Positions 1 to 12,735 of a DNA stretch of 64,000 nucleotides are shown here, piece by piece; within the stretch, counting starts at the first letter, position 1, and every line of letters starts with the position of its first letter. Made by a program: the position numbers and the translations under genes. Location: contig CM077600.1 of NCBI GenBank assembly GCA_039654915.1, forward strand, positions 37,928,492-37,992,491, read 5' to 3'. Under the pieces are notes generated by a model, which saw only the letters and a list, made by a program, of their open reading frames with translations, was not told the DNA's origin and ran no database searches. Source of the DNA: Aquilaria yunnanensis. Lineage: Eukaryota; Streptophyta; Magnoliopsida; Malvales; Thymelaeaceae.

Positions 1-932
1 ATGACTAGTGTCTTTTATGTAAATTTGGGCTTGGGAAAGCCTTAAGGCACCTTTTACAACAAGCTAGGTTGTATGCATGCTTGTGTGTGTATATATTGGC
101 CAAGGCATTGGATAGGCCCCCAATAAGCCCCTAAGGATACAGGGCACACACCTAAGACACCTAGCTTAATTAAACCCCATATGCACCATAAAGTCACCTA
201 AGTAATTTCAAGTAGTTGAAATTCCATCAATTGGGCGAACTAAGTAAAACTTGTTAGAATTTCAAAAGCTTGAAACTCCCACCAAATTAAGGTAAAGTTG
301 AGGTTATGAATCCTGGGTGTCAGAGTCTAATTCACCATAAGAAAATAAACCGAATAGCTAAAAACAACTGGCTGATCTCAAACCCCTTAAAAAGGTTTAG
401 GTTGGAGGTGAATTGGGTCATAACAACTATTCTAACAACTATTTTGGTGTCTAGTGCTGCTATTATGATGTCTAAAACTTCTGTTTTGGAATCTAGTCAT
501 ATTTTTTTAATGTCTAATTATGTTAGTTTAATATTTAGAATTACTATTGTGGTGTATGACACTATTGTTCTAGTGTTTGTGATTGGTTTTTTGGTGTCTA
601 ATCATGTTAAATTGATGTATAAATTATTTAATTTATGTGTTAATTGATGTCGGTTAAACTATTAAAAATGTAGCATTAAGATGTGTATAAAACATTAAGA
701 TGTATGAGAATTTTATTTGTTATAATTGTATGGATACTGGTAAGGGGCTGATTTCTCATTGTTAGGGGTGTTCGCTGTGTCTCATTCCTAAGGCACAACG
801 AAACCTCAGTTGGATGAATACATCATACAGACACAGTAACACCAGAAAAGTATGGTACAACACAACACAACTTCGGCATAATAATCAATCACCGTCTACA
901 GAACAGACCCGCAGGAGGCTTGAATTCAGGTT
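1..932. other. Left-edge AT-rich sequence, no supported gene
   Basis: No plant gene family is recognisable here. An open frame at 306-647 (113 codons) is rich in Ile, Val, Leu and Ser because the DNA is T-rich with short repeated words such as ggtgtctaat; it has no recognisable domain. The last 150-200 bases probably hold the 3' UTR of the minus-strand EXO84C gene, whose stop codon is at 933-935. No clear LTR, tRNA or promoter was seen. Confidence 0.5.
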
Positions 933-3900
933 TCAACTTTCTTGATCTGTAAAATTGGGGCTTTCAAGTTCACCCATGCTGGCAGAGGCAAACGATTCAG
1001 TGGATTCAACGCTTGAAAGGGAAGAGGCAGTGTCATCTGAGTCTGACACAATGTCATCATGAAGAATGATGTGCTCATCATCTATTTCCGACGCCTCTGA
1101 GCCAGATCCTCCAAGTAGGAGCTTGTTTATTGCAGATTTTGCAGTTTCAACAAACCATTCGTCTTCTGGCAGTGCACTGATGATTAAACTCAAGTTCAAT
1201 TGACAGTTGAAAGACAAACAGAGACAGACATCTACACAAGTTAAGAAAACGGACAATAACTCACTACCTCTGAGGATCAATGCCTCTAGCAGAGAAGGTC
1301 CTAATAGCTCGAGCATTTATTGCTGAAGCAATCTGATGCACGTGCCGGGATGGGTAACCAGCAAAGCGGGCAATTTCAACAGTGAAGTGCATATCGAGTA
1401 TTAGCTGTCAAGACAAAGTTCAAACAAAAATTTATATGCCGAACCTGAACCAACAGCATAACTTGCATCTTGCATTCTGAGTATCATAAACCATGTGACT
1501 GGAAAGGACCCGAAACAAACTTTTTTTTTTTTTTTCTTAAAGCAAATGGACCATTTATACCGTGAAATTCTTTTCCCAGTTCCACAAATGAAAAATAAAG
1601 CAACAAAATTCAAATAAGCACTACAACTGACATAGCATTTCCAATTTCCATTGCATAGTTCCAGATGAAGAATTGGCACCTGCTGCAATCCAAGAGGATG
1701 AAGTGGAGTTAATTCGTGCTCAAAAACACCCCAAAACTCTTGCTCATCAGATAGCCACATAACAACTGTTTCTGTCAGTCTGGCAAGCAAAATTTTCTGC
1801 AATTTCTCTTTTCCGAGCAGCACATCTCCTGCAACAGTTGCTAGCTGCTGCAGCTTTGCAAACAATGCCTGCAATGTTTCAAAATGCTAATTGTTTACAC
1901 AAATTTTGCCAGCATCAATCAAAACGAACCTGAACTATAACATGATCATGGTGCATATTTTTCTGACAAGAAAAAAAAAACATCAATGCATATTTTGTTA
2001 ATAGAAAAAAAAAGCACTAATGCATGCCCCATTGTATAATTAATGAAACAACTTCCACAACAAGAAGGGCTATACACCCCCCCCCCCCCCCCACCCCCCC
2101 GAAAAAAATAAATAAATAAAAAAGGGCCACTGCTAAAAGAGCATAAGATCAAGTGGCATCAATATACTTATTTTAAATGTAAGAAATTTCAATTGCCAAA
2201 ATATTTTTCCAACTTCATTATTTACCCTGTATGGTATGAGATTTAAAAGAAGAAGAAGAAGAAGAAGAAGAAGAAAATCCCATGGACTATGGATTTTTTA
2301 AGGAATCTTTTCAAATCGCTCATGCTTAGAACAAAATGACAAGGAACAGCAGGTGGCTACTATGGAGAAAAGGATCCTCAGAAAACTTCAAGAGAAAAGG
2401 TGCATCACATCAAGTTCCATAAAATGTTTTGTTAATTCATACTCAAACACATCCACAGCAAAGGAAAAAATATCATGATCTGCGGCAAGTAAAATGATAA
2501 CCTGAAATGGCAGAGAAGGTAGAGGATCAGAGTCCCAATATAGGTCCTCTCCGTTTCCATTTATATAAATCAGCGCATTTAATCGGGTTTTTCCTTCTCT
2601 TGAATAAATGAAATTCAGAACATACTGCCGGCAGAAATGATCTCTGAGCTTATCAAAAGAATGTTGCAGATTACGCTTCCAGTCCTTTAATTCCGGTGTC
2701 GAGCTTGCATTTGGAACAGTAGATTCATTACTTGGTTCCTGACTCTCAGTCTTTGGACTCCAAACCTTCATAACCCCATCTGGTAGAAGTTCATCCACAA
2801 TCGTAAATGCTGTTCCTAAAAGAGCTAATTGCTCAGCATCAGTTTCAGCTCTAACTGTTGGACCTTCTTTCAGTTCTGAAAGACCCTCATCGTCTGAGGG
2901 ACTTGGAAGAGCTCTAACCAGCACATCCATATACTTTTCATACAACTGCCAAATTCTTGTCAGCACATTTCCTCCAAAATGTGAAATGAGCTGAGGGGTG
3001 AGCTGTTCCAATATATCCTACCAAATATATAGAAACTTCAATGTCAAATTCTCACAAACTCCTTGAGAAGATAGCTTATATAAATCTACAGAGAATGTAC
3101 CAGTATTATATTTCCCACATACAAATCGAGAAGTAGAACAAGTCCCGTGTGATGCCATGCATCAGAAACACAAACACTGACAAACTTCTAAATACTATAA
3201 TGCACTTCGTTATATTCACTGAAAGAAGTGTACCAAAACATGTATAGAGATTAAGGAGAAGGCATCAGCTTGCTTCACAAAAATGTATGCACGTGCACAA
3301 AACTGGACATGCAAGCTTAGGCCCATATAAATGTATGCATGTATGCATACTAAAAAACTTAATGAAAAGGATATAAGCATTGAAAAAGGAAATGAATTGT
3401 ACAGAAAAAGAATGGGAAAAAACTTACAAAAGAATCAAAGACTTACTTCAATGATGACCATGAATCTCATTCCACTATCAAGAAGCCAACTATCTGAAGA
3501 AATCACAAAAGCAGACAAAGGCGACTCGCACTGAGCTGATAATTGCCCACTCTCATCAAATTCTGCAAAATCTAGAACTGCCTTTCTAGCCCTTCTGAAA
3601 TTCAACTCCAGCACTTCTTCAATATATGGTCTCACGAGCACCAGAAGCAGCTTTGATAGCTTTAAACCTTGTGATTCCAACATTGAGCAGTAGTTAAGAC
3701 TGTCTTGAACACAAATACTAGCTGCTCGCAGTGCAGATACTGTTTCTGATAATGGTGCATTCTCCTTTACCAATCGAACAAAAAATTCAATTTCCCACTC
3801 TACCCATTGAACAACCCTGTTTGTATAGACAGGATTGTCCCCAAATATCAAACCAGATTCCTTTGTTGTCGATGAGATTGTTGAAAAGATAACCTTTGAG

Positions 3901-6095
3901 AGAGTGGCTGGAAATGTCTTGGGACAAACAGAACAAGAAGGAAGAAAAGCCTCAATTTTCTTTTGGAGGTGGGAACCATAGAATTTCAGAAGTAACTGAT
4001 GTGCCAGAGGGCCTTTTCCAAGTTTGATTAAACCATTCAATGCTTTCTTTAATTTAATGGTATTTACAGAAGGCTGACCACTGATCTCAATTAGTTGATC
4101 TTCAAGTATTGCCCTTCTTTCAAGAAAAGCAGCCTTGTATGGAGGTACTTCAGTTGCAGAAGTATCTCCAGAACTTTTCAGCTCTGGCAACTCTTTTTCT
4201 GCAGCATCCAAGGCCTCTAATGCTTCTTCAGTCTTATGTTCAGCCAACAGAACATCTACGTTTTCAAGAATTGGAAAAACCTTTCCATCATAATCCACTT
4301 GCAAGGAATCTTCAGCTTCATAAGTTTCATGGTCAGGCCCAGTTTCAGCCAAGTCAGAATTAGCTTCATTCCACTCTTCCAATTCACGAGAAACGCCAGC
4401 CATTAGATCCTGCACAACAATTCCTTGTGCAGAGATATGCTTTCTCAGTTCAACCAACTCATGCTCCATCTCAACAACTTCTTCAGATATTCTGCAATTA
4501 GATGATGTAATCCAATCAAGAGCAAGCAGACTTGTTACTTCAGACCAGATAATTAATTTACATAGTTCACATACAAGTGTCAGAAGAATTTACAGCCATC
4601 AATCAATCAACTAAGCCTTAGTCCAAACCACATATAGCCAGCTATACAAATCTTGCGTCTCCATTTTGTTGCATTGGAGGCAACCTCCTCCAGCATATCT
4701 AGAAGGTAACACGGTTCACTAATTTTACCCAACAAAGAAGTTGCGGCAAAGGATCAAACACAGGGTACACAAAATTTCAGCACAAGCAAGTTTAAAGCTA
4801 TAAAGACAATTTATTGGTACCTAGCAAACTGTCAAATGTTGAACTTGGACCTAGAACTTTATCATCCAATTAGGACATGAAGTGGACATGATGAGGACCC
4901 AGAGCACTGGAAGATATTTGGTGAATTTGTACTTTTACTATGACAAGAAACTATCTGAACATGGCGCAAATACTTCAAAGCCATAAGCCATCATATAGAG
5001 AAAGAACTCTACGGAAACGCATAGCCCTTGAACGAAACAGCTAAAATTTACCGGCATTGCATGTGAAATAAAGTGGAAAGACAAAATGAGCTCTTATATT
5101 GCGTCAAAGGCTTCTACATAAAAGGATTCACCCTCACTGGGAACAATAAACATATTTTTTCTGTTCTTTGATGAGAAACAAATAAAAAACATTTTGCTAC
5201 CTCAAGAAAGCCAGGTATTTTGTGCGCATATTGCTGCATAAGTTTTCGACAGCATCCTTCAGATCCAACAGCTCACAACAAAGCTTTCTGATACCCTGCA
5301 AAATTAGACATGTTGACCATCCCGAGAGTAGACATCATTCTTTTGACATCAACGAAATCTTGGTAAACAAAGAAAGGTAAGACTAGAGTATATACAAAAC
5401 CCCAACATTGAAAATTAAAGTTCACTGACACACAAAATGACACAAACTTTACGGGGCACGTGCATGTTCGGCACAGCATTTTGGTTTAACCTGCAAAGTA
5501 GCTCTATGCTAAGGTGCAAAGAGAGAAGCAGGTTCGAAGAAGAAATGTTCTAGGTATTACTAACCTCAAGGTCAATATCAAAATAAACTCTCATAAGAAA
5601 AACAAGCACACAGTAATATTCAAGAATCTCGACAAGCGAGAATGACTTGATAGTGGAGAGGGCTAGAACTGGGACCGTACAAGAAGGGCTTTCCATCTTT
5701 TCAACGTTAGACATTACAGAGGACAATGCCATTATCAGCTACGGTTTTTGCGAATTGAAATAGCGAAAAAAAAAAACAGATTAGAACATGAACATCTAAT
5801 AATGAAAATCATTCCATTCTTCCTTGAATCGAACTGGAACACAACCAGCCCTCAGGAAGACGAAATCCCATAAAATATGAAAATAGGAACTGTTCACCAA
5901 AACTAGCAAGAAAGCTGAAGACAATAAAAGCAAAACAAGGAAAACTCTGAATCTGGCATCTGAAGTTGGAGAAAATAAAGAAGAAGCGAGAAGGGGAACC
6001 TTCTCCGTGTGAGATTGATAGAGGGAATTGATCTTGGACTGTGGAGTGATGGTCTCGATGGATGGGAAGTCATCGTCTTCCTCACTGCTCTCCAT
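933..6095 (-). CDS. EXO84C: Exocyst complex component EXO84C, complete, 7 coding exons
   Basis: This encodes a subunit of the octameric exocyst, which tethers secretory vesicles to the plasma membrane. I join exons 6095-6000, 5295-5201, 4491-3447, 3017-2502, 1868-1680, 1404-1268 and 1176-933. All introns are GT-AG, phases agree, and the product is 773 aa, near the roughly 770 aa of Arabidopsis EXO84C (At1g10180). The start [20 protein letters not shown] matches that ortholog as I remember it. Exons 2 and 3 give the N-terminal helical segment ([19 protein letters not shown], then [17 protein letters not shown]) of the Vps51/Exo84 type. Exons 3-6 give the alpha-helical Exo84 core ([37 protein letters not shown]). 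The C-terminal tail is rich in Asp, Glu and Ser. There is no membrane segment. Introns are 91-709 bp and carry microsatellites. No lesion is visible; I take it as functional. Confidence 0.93.
2078..2100. repeat. Poly-C tract in EXO84C intron 4
   Basis: A run of C broken by a single A, just before an A-rich stretch, inside the 1869-2501 intron. On the sense strand of the gene it is a G-rich run. Length is likely polymorphic or error-prone in sequencing. Confidence 0.8.
2250..2276. repeat. (AAG)n microsatellite in EXO84C intron 4
   Basis: About eight AAG/AGA triplets on the plus strand, so (CTT)n on the gene's sense strand, within the intron between exons 4 and 5. Confidence 0.85.
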
Positions 6096-6430
6096 TTCTG
6101 GAACTATTTCAGTACTGCAATTCGCAAATCTACAGCAGCCAACCTCTCGACCTCAAGCCGCCTCGCTTTCTCCGGGAACTGAGCACTTGTTTGTGGTGTC
6201 CACTATACAGTACGGGGACTCAGCCAGAGGAAGAAAGCTCCGACCACCGCGAGCGGGCACGTGAGTTGATGTAAGATCGAAAATGATGACCTTTACACTT
6301 TACAGCTTTAATTTACTGCCATATGTGTCCGCTAAAAGCCTAAAACACCAACGGTCCTTCTCCTTCTCACTGGTTTACACAACTAAATGACTATTGGTCA
6401 TCATTTAGTTTACACGTGGCACGTAAGCCT
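6096..6430 (-). promoter_or_regulatory. EXO84C 5' flank with two G-box cores and a small hairpin
   Basis: Upstream of the EXO84C start there are two CACGTG palindromes (6258-6263 and 6413-6418), the core of plant G-boxes bound by bZIP and bHLH factors. A perfect 10-base inverted repeat (6381-6390 with 6401-6410, AACTAAATGA/TCATTTAGTT, 10-base loop) sits beside the distal one. The motifs are visible; regulation by them is inference. No clear TATA box was chosen. Confidence 0.35.
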
Positions 6431-9058
6431 ATACGATGTACTGAGTACTTTTTACAATAAATTTAGTATGAAAAATTTAAATAATAAATAATTAAAAAAA
6501 AAAAAAAAGTTGATTAAAGTCAACCTAACCTAAATAGCTGAACTTAGGTAAATAGAAGTATAATATCATATGTATTTTGAAACATAACATAACTAAAAAT
6601 TTCTCTCTTTTATCAATTTAAATTCTAATTTTTAATATAAATAAAAATTTTATTCAAAAAAATTTCCTTTCAATTTTAGCAATTATGGACCAAATTATTT
6701 TATTAAACCATAGAGAAAAATTTATATTACAAAACGCAATCATGAATAATAAAATAATATGATTGAAATAAAAAATTATGCTTAATTTATGTTAATAGAT
6801 TTACAATTTAATCATTAACTTAATAAAGATAAAAAATAAAAAAAAAATAATTAAAGATGAAACAATCAAAACCATAGCTAGAAGTAGGTAAATTATAATG
6901 ATTAAAGTTTTATTTTGAAAAAAAATATTAAAGAAAAGCAACAAAAAAAAGTTTGAACCAAGACTAAAAATGGAAAAATATTAGGTATTAAAGGCTTAAC
7001 ACCCAATTCATTTTACCTAAAACTAATTTTAATTAAAATTCAATATTATGTAAATGTAATAATCCATTGAAAATACAATTTGTGTAATCTCACTAAATTT
7101 TACAAATTTTTCTAGTTTAAAGACTTTTAGAAAATAAAAATTCGTAAAAATTTAGCAACATCATGAAATTTTATTTTCAAATGGATTATTGCATCTACAT
7201 ATTATTAACTTTCAAATGAAATTGATTCAAGATAAAAAATATGTAAAAGTAAAAATAAGTCAGTTAACTTAAGTTAAAATGAATTGACTATTAACAATTG
7301 ATTTAATGAATGTAAAAAAATGGCTTAACACAAAAATAAATAAATTATGATAACCAATGTCTTACTTTAGAATATAGTACATAAAAACAATAACAATTTT
7401 GGGGACCAAGAGAATAAATAGAAATAATCTAGCTAAATATTTATTAAATTTGAGGACCAAAATAAAGATGGATAGAAAATAAGGACTGACATGGAAAAGA
7501 GTATAAGCTTAGGGATTAAACTAACATTTAACCAGACAACCTAAAACTGGAGAAATTACAAAATGGGCTCTAAAAAATACGAGCACCTTGTGAGAAAGGA
7601 ATTGAACTTAATGAATGATCAATTGTGTTTGAAAAATAAGGGAAAAAAGTAAAAGCAAAAAAAAAAAATTTATCTTCAATGATGAACAATGAAAAACCCA
7701 CGACTTTTTATAAGTAAGTAATGTATGTAGGTTAGCTATAATATAATCAATATAAGACATTGATGAAACAATGTAAAAAGGTACATTAAGTAAAATTTGA
7801 GTATAAATAATTATAAACACACAAAATAGTCAACTGAAAATGTGTTTATATAGTATCAAAAGAGCATTAAAGATAATAAACTAAAAATGATTAAAACAAT
7901 TATATTAATCAATTCAATAAAATCATTAAAAGAAAGAAATTTTCTGGTGTTCATAGTATAGGATAACATTGCATAATATACATGCCTAGGTTTTCTAGAT
8001 TTTTTGCTCACTAATAAATTAGTGATTAAATAAAACCTTTTAAGAATTGTACACTCATGCATAATACAAATTGTTCATTCATTTCAACTAATCAAAACTC
8101 TAAATCAAATTTGTGTAAAGCGACCATACATTATGAAAAGTGTGCATTTATTTCAACTAATTAAAACTTCAAATCAAACATATATAATTAAAACTTTGAG
8201 TCAAACCATATAAAATAAAAAGCTTTTGGTATTTACTATGGTTAATTAAAGTAAGTCATTCACTTTCATTTAAATTTTTATCATTTTAAATTTAAATATG
8301 CTATCAAATTTTTATTTTCCTAAAAGTTCAAGTCATGTATCTGAAAGTCTATCACACCTGTGACCAGGGATCAAAATAACCTTCTTCCCTTCTCCTTAAA
8401 AACCTTTGACTTCTAGTATATACAAAAATTCTGATTAGCAAAAGGGAAAAAAAAAAGATTAAGACAGATCATAAAAGTTAAGGACCATTATGGCATGAAT
8501 GTTATATCCAGGGACTAAAGAAGAGATTTAACCATTCTGCAGGAGAGTAAAACAGATTTGAAACTGCGGATGTGTCACAAAAAGGAACAAAATACTCTTG
8601 GGTTCTTATATTGTTTAAGTAATGTTCCCCAATCTTTATGGTGCGACAATCATATTATCATTAGCAAATGGTCTACCATCTAGTTGGCGACAACAAGTGA
8701 AAGTGGGGGAGCATTATGGCAGAAGTGAACAATTTAGGGACCAAAAGAAGAGTTTGACCATAAATTGGAAAAAAGCAACAAAAAAAAAACCACAATGGAA
8801 AACTACTGTTGATAAACAGTAAAAACGCTTCTTTTTTAGAATACAGTATAATTACATATCCACCACACAAAATAGTGGGAAGTATATGAATTTAATAAGT
8901 TTGAACCTGGTGCTGGTATGAGTTTGTTAGGATTTTGACCTCTTAACTAATTAATAGTTTGAATATTCTCTCCTACATTTAGTAAAATAACAAGTTTTTA
9001 TGTTCAAAAAAATAATAAGTGCTCCAAGTTTCAAGAAATTGATTAATTTCTCTTTAAG
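6431..9058. other. AT-rich intergenic DNA with degenerate repeat pieces
   Basis: No gene found. The stretch is strongly AT-rich. Phrases of the type 'ggggaccaa...agggactaaa' recur at about 7398-7530, 8480-8530 and 8735-8760, which suggests old, diverged copies of a dispersed repeat. Short open frames here (for example 7608-7820 and 8622-8822) have no family resemblance and biased composition. Confidence 0.5.
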
Positions 9059-10393
9059 GTAAAATTCACAAAAGGTCATGTAGCTTATTTTTGTATCATA
9101 ATTAGTTACATGACCTTAAGATTGTTCTTGCAAACTACCTTTTTTTCTTATTGTGTGTTCTAATTAGATACTTTGAGTTAATTTCAGCATTTAAAATGGA
9201 TGGAAGTTGTTGTTGTGGCATAAAAAATATTAAAATAATCTTCAAATAACACTTTTAGTCCTCTAACTTTTTAGGACATGAATTCTAAACCTTAAATCTC
9301 TCAATTTAGTTGTGTATACTCCATTTCTCCCAATCTAGATGATCTTGGTTACCCAATCTCTTCCACTTTTTCAACCTAGATCTATATTGCACATTGACGT
9401 CATTGCCTAATTGTTTGACCTTTTGCTTGCTTATTGATTCGATAGTTCAACATTTTGCTTAAGGTCGATTATGAATGTGGGCAATTCCACGTTTTACCCC
9501 TCAGCCCTACCATACTTTCTCTAAAATCCATATCTCATGATTCACCATAATCCACAATTGGAATCAGTAGTGATGACCTTCACAACTACCTCTAAAACAG
9601 TCGGCGTAGCCAGATCTACTAAATATGATGTTTTTGTCTTGTTATGGATTCCCGGTCAAACGCGAAGATCTTTCTAAATTTTGAATATGAATAGAATTCA
9701 ACTTGTCGACAAACCACTGCTTTTCCATCTCCACTTCACTACCACCAAACATCACTATTGTTGTCGATCTAGGGGGAAGGATTGAATGGGAATAAGAAGA
9801 ACCTCCCTCTCCGATCAACATCACTAACAGAATCAAGGAGAACCATTTTTCACAAGTTATTAGACTCATAAACATGCAGTTTTGTGACTCACAAACAAAG
9901 GGTACCTGAGGAGGGGAGTTTGAGGGACCCACTATAATAGACTGCCTTGGTGTTACTACTAGCAGTCTAGATGGGGATGCTACTAAAGTAAAATATGACA
10001 GGGAGGTAAGAGGAAGAGGCAAAAAGATGATAGACAAAGGTCTGGTTTCCAGGGCTTGTCAATGACAATCAATCCCAAATTTTTAGATTTTTGGGAAAAT
10101 AAATGTGAGACAGGAAAACAGAAGAGGTTAGGATTATAACCCGTGTATTTAAAAGTTTAAAGGTCTATAATTGTTTATATGAAGAATCAAAAGACTTAGA
10201 CTATTATTTTGAGATTTATTTTGGAATTAATTAAAAGCACGTTAGCATTTTCCATCAAGTTTAACATTGAAATGATGAAAAGTACCCAATTAGAATACTT
10301 AATAAGAGTTAAGGTATTTTGATAGGACAATCTTAAACCCAGGTATCTATTTAGGACAAGAAAATAAGTTAAGTGACCCTTGATAGATGTCCC
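9059..10393. mobile_element. Diverged TIR element (Mutator-like, non-autonomous), about 1.3 kb
   Basis: The left end from about 9060 (aaaggtcatgtagcttattt) and the reverse complement of the right end (aagggtcacttaacttattt, ending near 10393) align over roughly 200 bases with substitutions. These are long terminal inverted repeats of the kind common in plant MULEs. Flanks tttctctttaa and tttctccttag may be a decayed 9-11 bp target duplication. The interior has no transposase that I recognise; a minus-strand open frame at 9642-10037 has no known domain. Exact ends are uncertain. Confidence 0.55.
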
Positions 10394-11595
10394 TTTCTCC
10401 TTAGCTACTATAAACTTTCAAATTTATTTTTGTAAATGATTATAAATACAAAAAAAAAATTACTGAGTTTTATACTTTTAAAGGGTGAGTATGGGGCAAG
10501 TTGGATCAGGTTTATAGTGGAATCAAACCAATCTAAAATAGTTATGATTTCAGAAAAATTCAACTCAACCCGAGAACTGATATATGAATATAATCCAAAA
10601 TTATAAATCTATGTTTTTCAGTTTTAGTTCTATGTTTTTACCCAACTATGAAACCAAATCATTAAAGCCATAACCCATTTTTTACCTGCCCTTACCAAAC
10701 CTAGTCCAAGTTTATCGCCCTATACTCACACTTACAATACTTTAATTTGGCCTTAATGCACATTTGGTCCTTCAACTTTATTGACTCAAGCAAATTAATC
10801 CTTTAATTTTGACTCATCGTAACTTAGTCCCTGAATTTTGAAAAATTGAGCAAGTTAGTCCCTCATTAAACGGAATGACAATTTCCTCCTTTGCCATTGC
10901 CCTCTCAACCGCTGTTAGCCACTCTAGCCTGCCTCTATCATTTCTACTCAATCCACACCATTCCTAGGCTTTACTCACATTAATTTAAAGTCAAAGGACT
11001 AACTTGATTAAGCGTTTTTCAGGGAAACAAAAATTTTTATAAAGGAAAAAAATATTAAAAGATGCATAAGTACAATTAGCCTAACCTTCTTGGAGCATGA
11101 ATTTTAAGATAAGAAAAGGCACTCCATCTACACCGCATGGTAGCTTAAATCCTTTAATGCTATGGTTGACTTGAGACGTTCATTATTAAGGTTTCACATT
11201 CTTTTACAACCTTACAATTTTTTTTTTTTTTTTATATAGGAGCATTTACAAGTACACTGAGCTAGAAGGTATTATAATAAAGTTAGGAAATAGTGGTTGT
11301 TGCATGAAAATTTAGAGGACTTTCGGCTGCAATTTACCACTATTAGGTTACTTTGGATTAGAAGAGAATGTCTGCTACTACTCACACCTTAGCCAGTCTT
11401 GTGATGTCCCTAATACTTTACTAGTTGAGCTGGAAGCATACAACAACCTTTACAACACAAAAATGTTTCCAGACAAAGAATAACTACAAACTAGAGAGAA
11501 GATTAATTTAGCCATAATTGGGACTACCAAATTATAAGTGAGGATAAGTCAAACCATTTAACTAGAACTACCTCATGATGATGGTTAAAAAGAAT
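10394..11595. other. Intergenic DNA with a truncated TIR-type repeat at about 10745-11090
   Basis: No gene. From about 10745 the phrases 'tttggtccttcaacttt', 'aacttagtccctgaat' and 'caagttagtccctcatt' occur. The inverse (caaaggactaacttgatt) occurs near 10995. This is the signature of the same broad class of TIR repeat as at 12736-13880 but shorter and decayed. The rest, including an A/T run at 11219-11233, shows nothing further. Confidence 0.45.
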
Positions 11596-12044
11596 GGAAA
11601 ATTACAAAAAACCCCATATGGTTTGATCTAACATATACTTTGTCCCCTCTATTTTAAAAAACTTGCACTCTACCCTCTGCTTCATTTACAGTATCCGATA
11701 ATAATTTTTAAAATCTTAATTTAAACTATCTAGTAATTATGTTCTAGTAATTTCAAAATTGTTGATATTTTTTTAACAGCCAACTAACATTTAAAAAATA
11801 CTTATATACATTTTTAAAGAGAAAAATGCATTTGCAGGAGGAAAAATTAATCATTTAAAAAGAAGTCTATTAACTATAAAATAAATAATGGGGAGATCAA
11901 AACTAATAAAAGATGACTATCATACAATTTAAATTAAGGTTTCAAAAATTGTTATCAGACTGTGTGAAAGGAACAAAGGACAAAGTGTAAGTTTTTTAGA
12001 AATAAAGGGGACATAGTGTAAGTTAAAGCAAATTGTAAGTTTCC
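11596..12044. mobile_element. 449-bp MITE with a perfect 12-bp target duplication
   Basis: The element begins ggaaaattacaaaa and ends tgtaagtttcc, giving short inverted ends. It is flanked on both sides by the identical 12-mer gttaaaaagaat (11584-11595 and 12045-12056). It shares internal sequence with the copy at 63114-63583, for example aatttaaactat and ttctagta near the middle-left. A target duplication of 9-12 bp suggests Mutator-like mobilisation. It has no coding capacity. Confidence 0.8.
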
Positions 12045-12735
12045 GTTAAAAAGAATATTCCTAAAAATTTGCTTAAGTTACACAAAGGTGAACAAGTATT
12101 CCTAAAAGATGCTTCTTTTATCTTATTTTGTTTGCGACATATTTCTTTTAAGAATGTCCCAAATAAAAATTTAATTTCAAAAGTTAAATATATTTTCAAT
12201 TTTTTCCTCAATTTTCTACTTATTAACATTTGTATAAAATTTTTTGAATGAAAATTTCAGAAAAACAAAAAAAAAACTACAATACAAAGGAATTTTTCAA
12301 ATTTTATATACTTCAAAGGGAAAGAGTAATAAATTTTAGTGGAGCGCCGGCAAAGCACCCAACCGAACTCAAGATCTCCACCAGTAATGATGCAACAGTA
12401 AACCTAAGAAAAAGCGTTGCTAACGCAATACTAAATACGTATATAATTAATTTACATACTTTAGCATAAATATTAATATTATTTCATATTTTTAATTTGA
12501 AAATAAAATTTAATTGATACATGATGCTAATATGATTGAAATTTGAACACTGAAGAAGCAATAACGAAAGTGATCATACTTCAAGCCATCCAGAAATTCA
12601 ATGTGATATTAAAAAACATACTATTATTATAGAGTATTGTTATATAATATTTATTTTATTCTATATACTCCATATTTATGTGGTTTTTTTTATAAGAATA
12701 TGTCCTTCATATATTTTTTATTTATGTTTGAAAAA
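12045..12735. other. AT-rich intergenic DNA, nothing recognised
   Basis: No gene, RNA or clear repeat was recognised beyond the target duplication at its left edge. Short open frames here are products of AT-rich sequence. Confidence 0.5.

Noticed and set aside
306..647. 113-codon plus-strand frame with hydrophobic stretches
   Set aside because: T-rich, repetitive DNA explains the hydrophobic residues. No domain, splice context or homologous family was recognised.
2078..2100. Poly-C run as a functional G-quadruplex
   Set aside because: A homopolymer run in an intron is more simply a slippage-prone tract; nothing else supports a structure.
9642..10037. 131-codon minus-strand frame inside the TIR element
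   Set aside because: I looked for a transposase or zinc-finger motif and found none; it may be leftover cargo, but support is too weak for a gene call.
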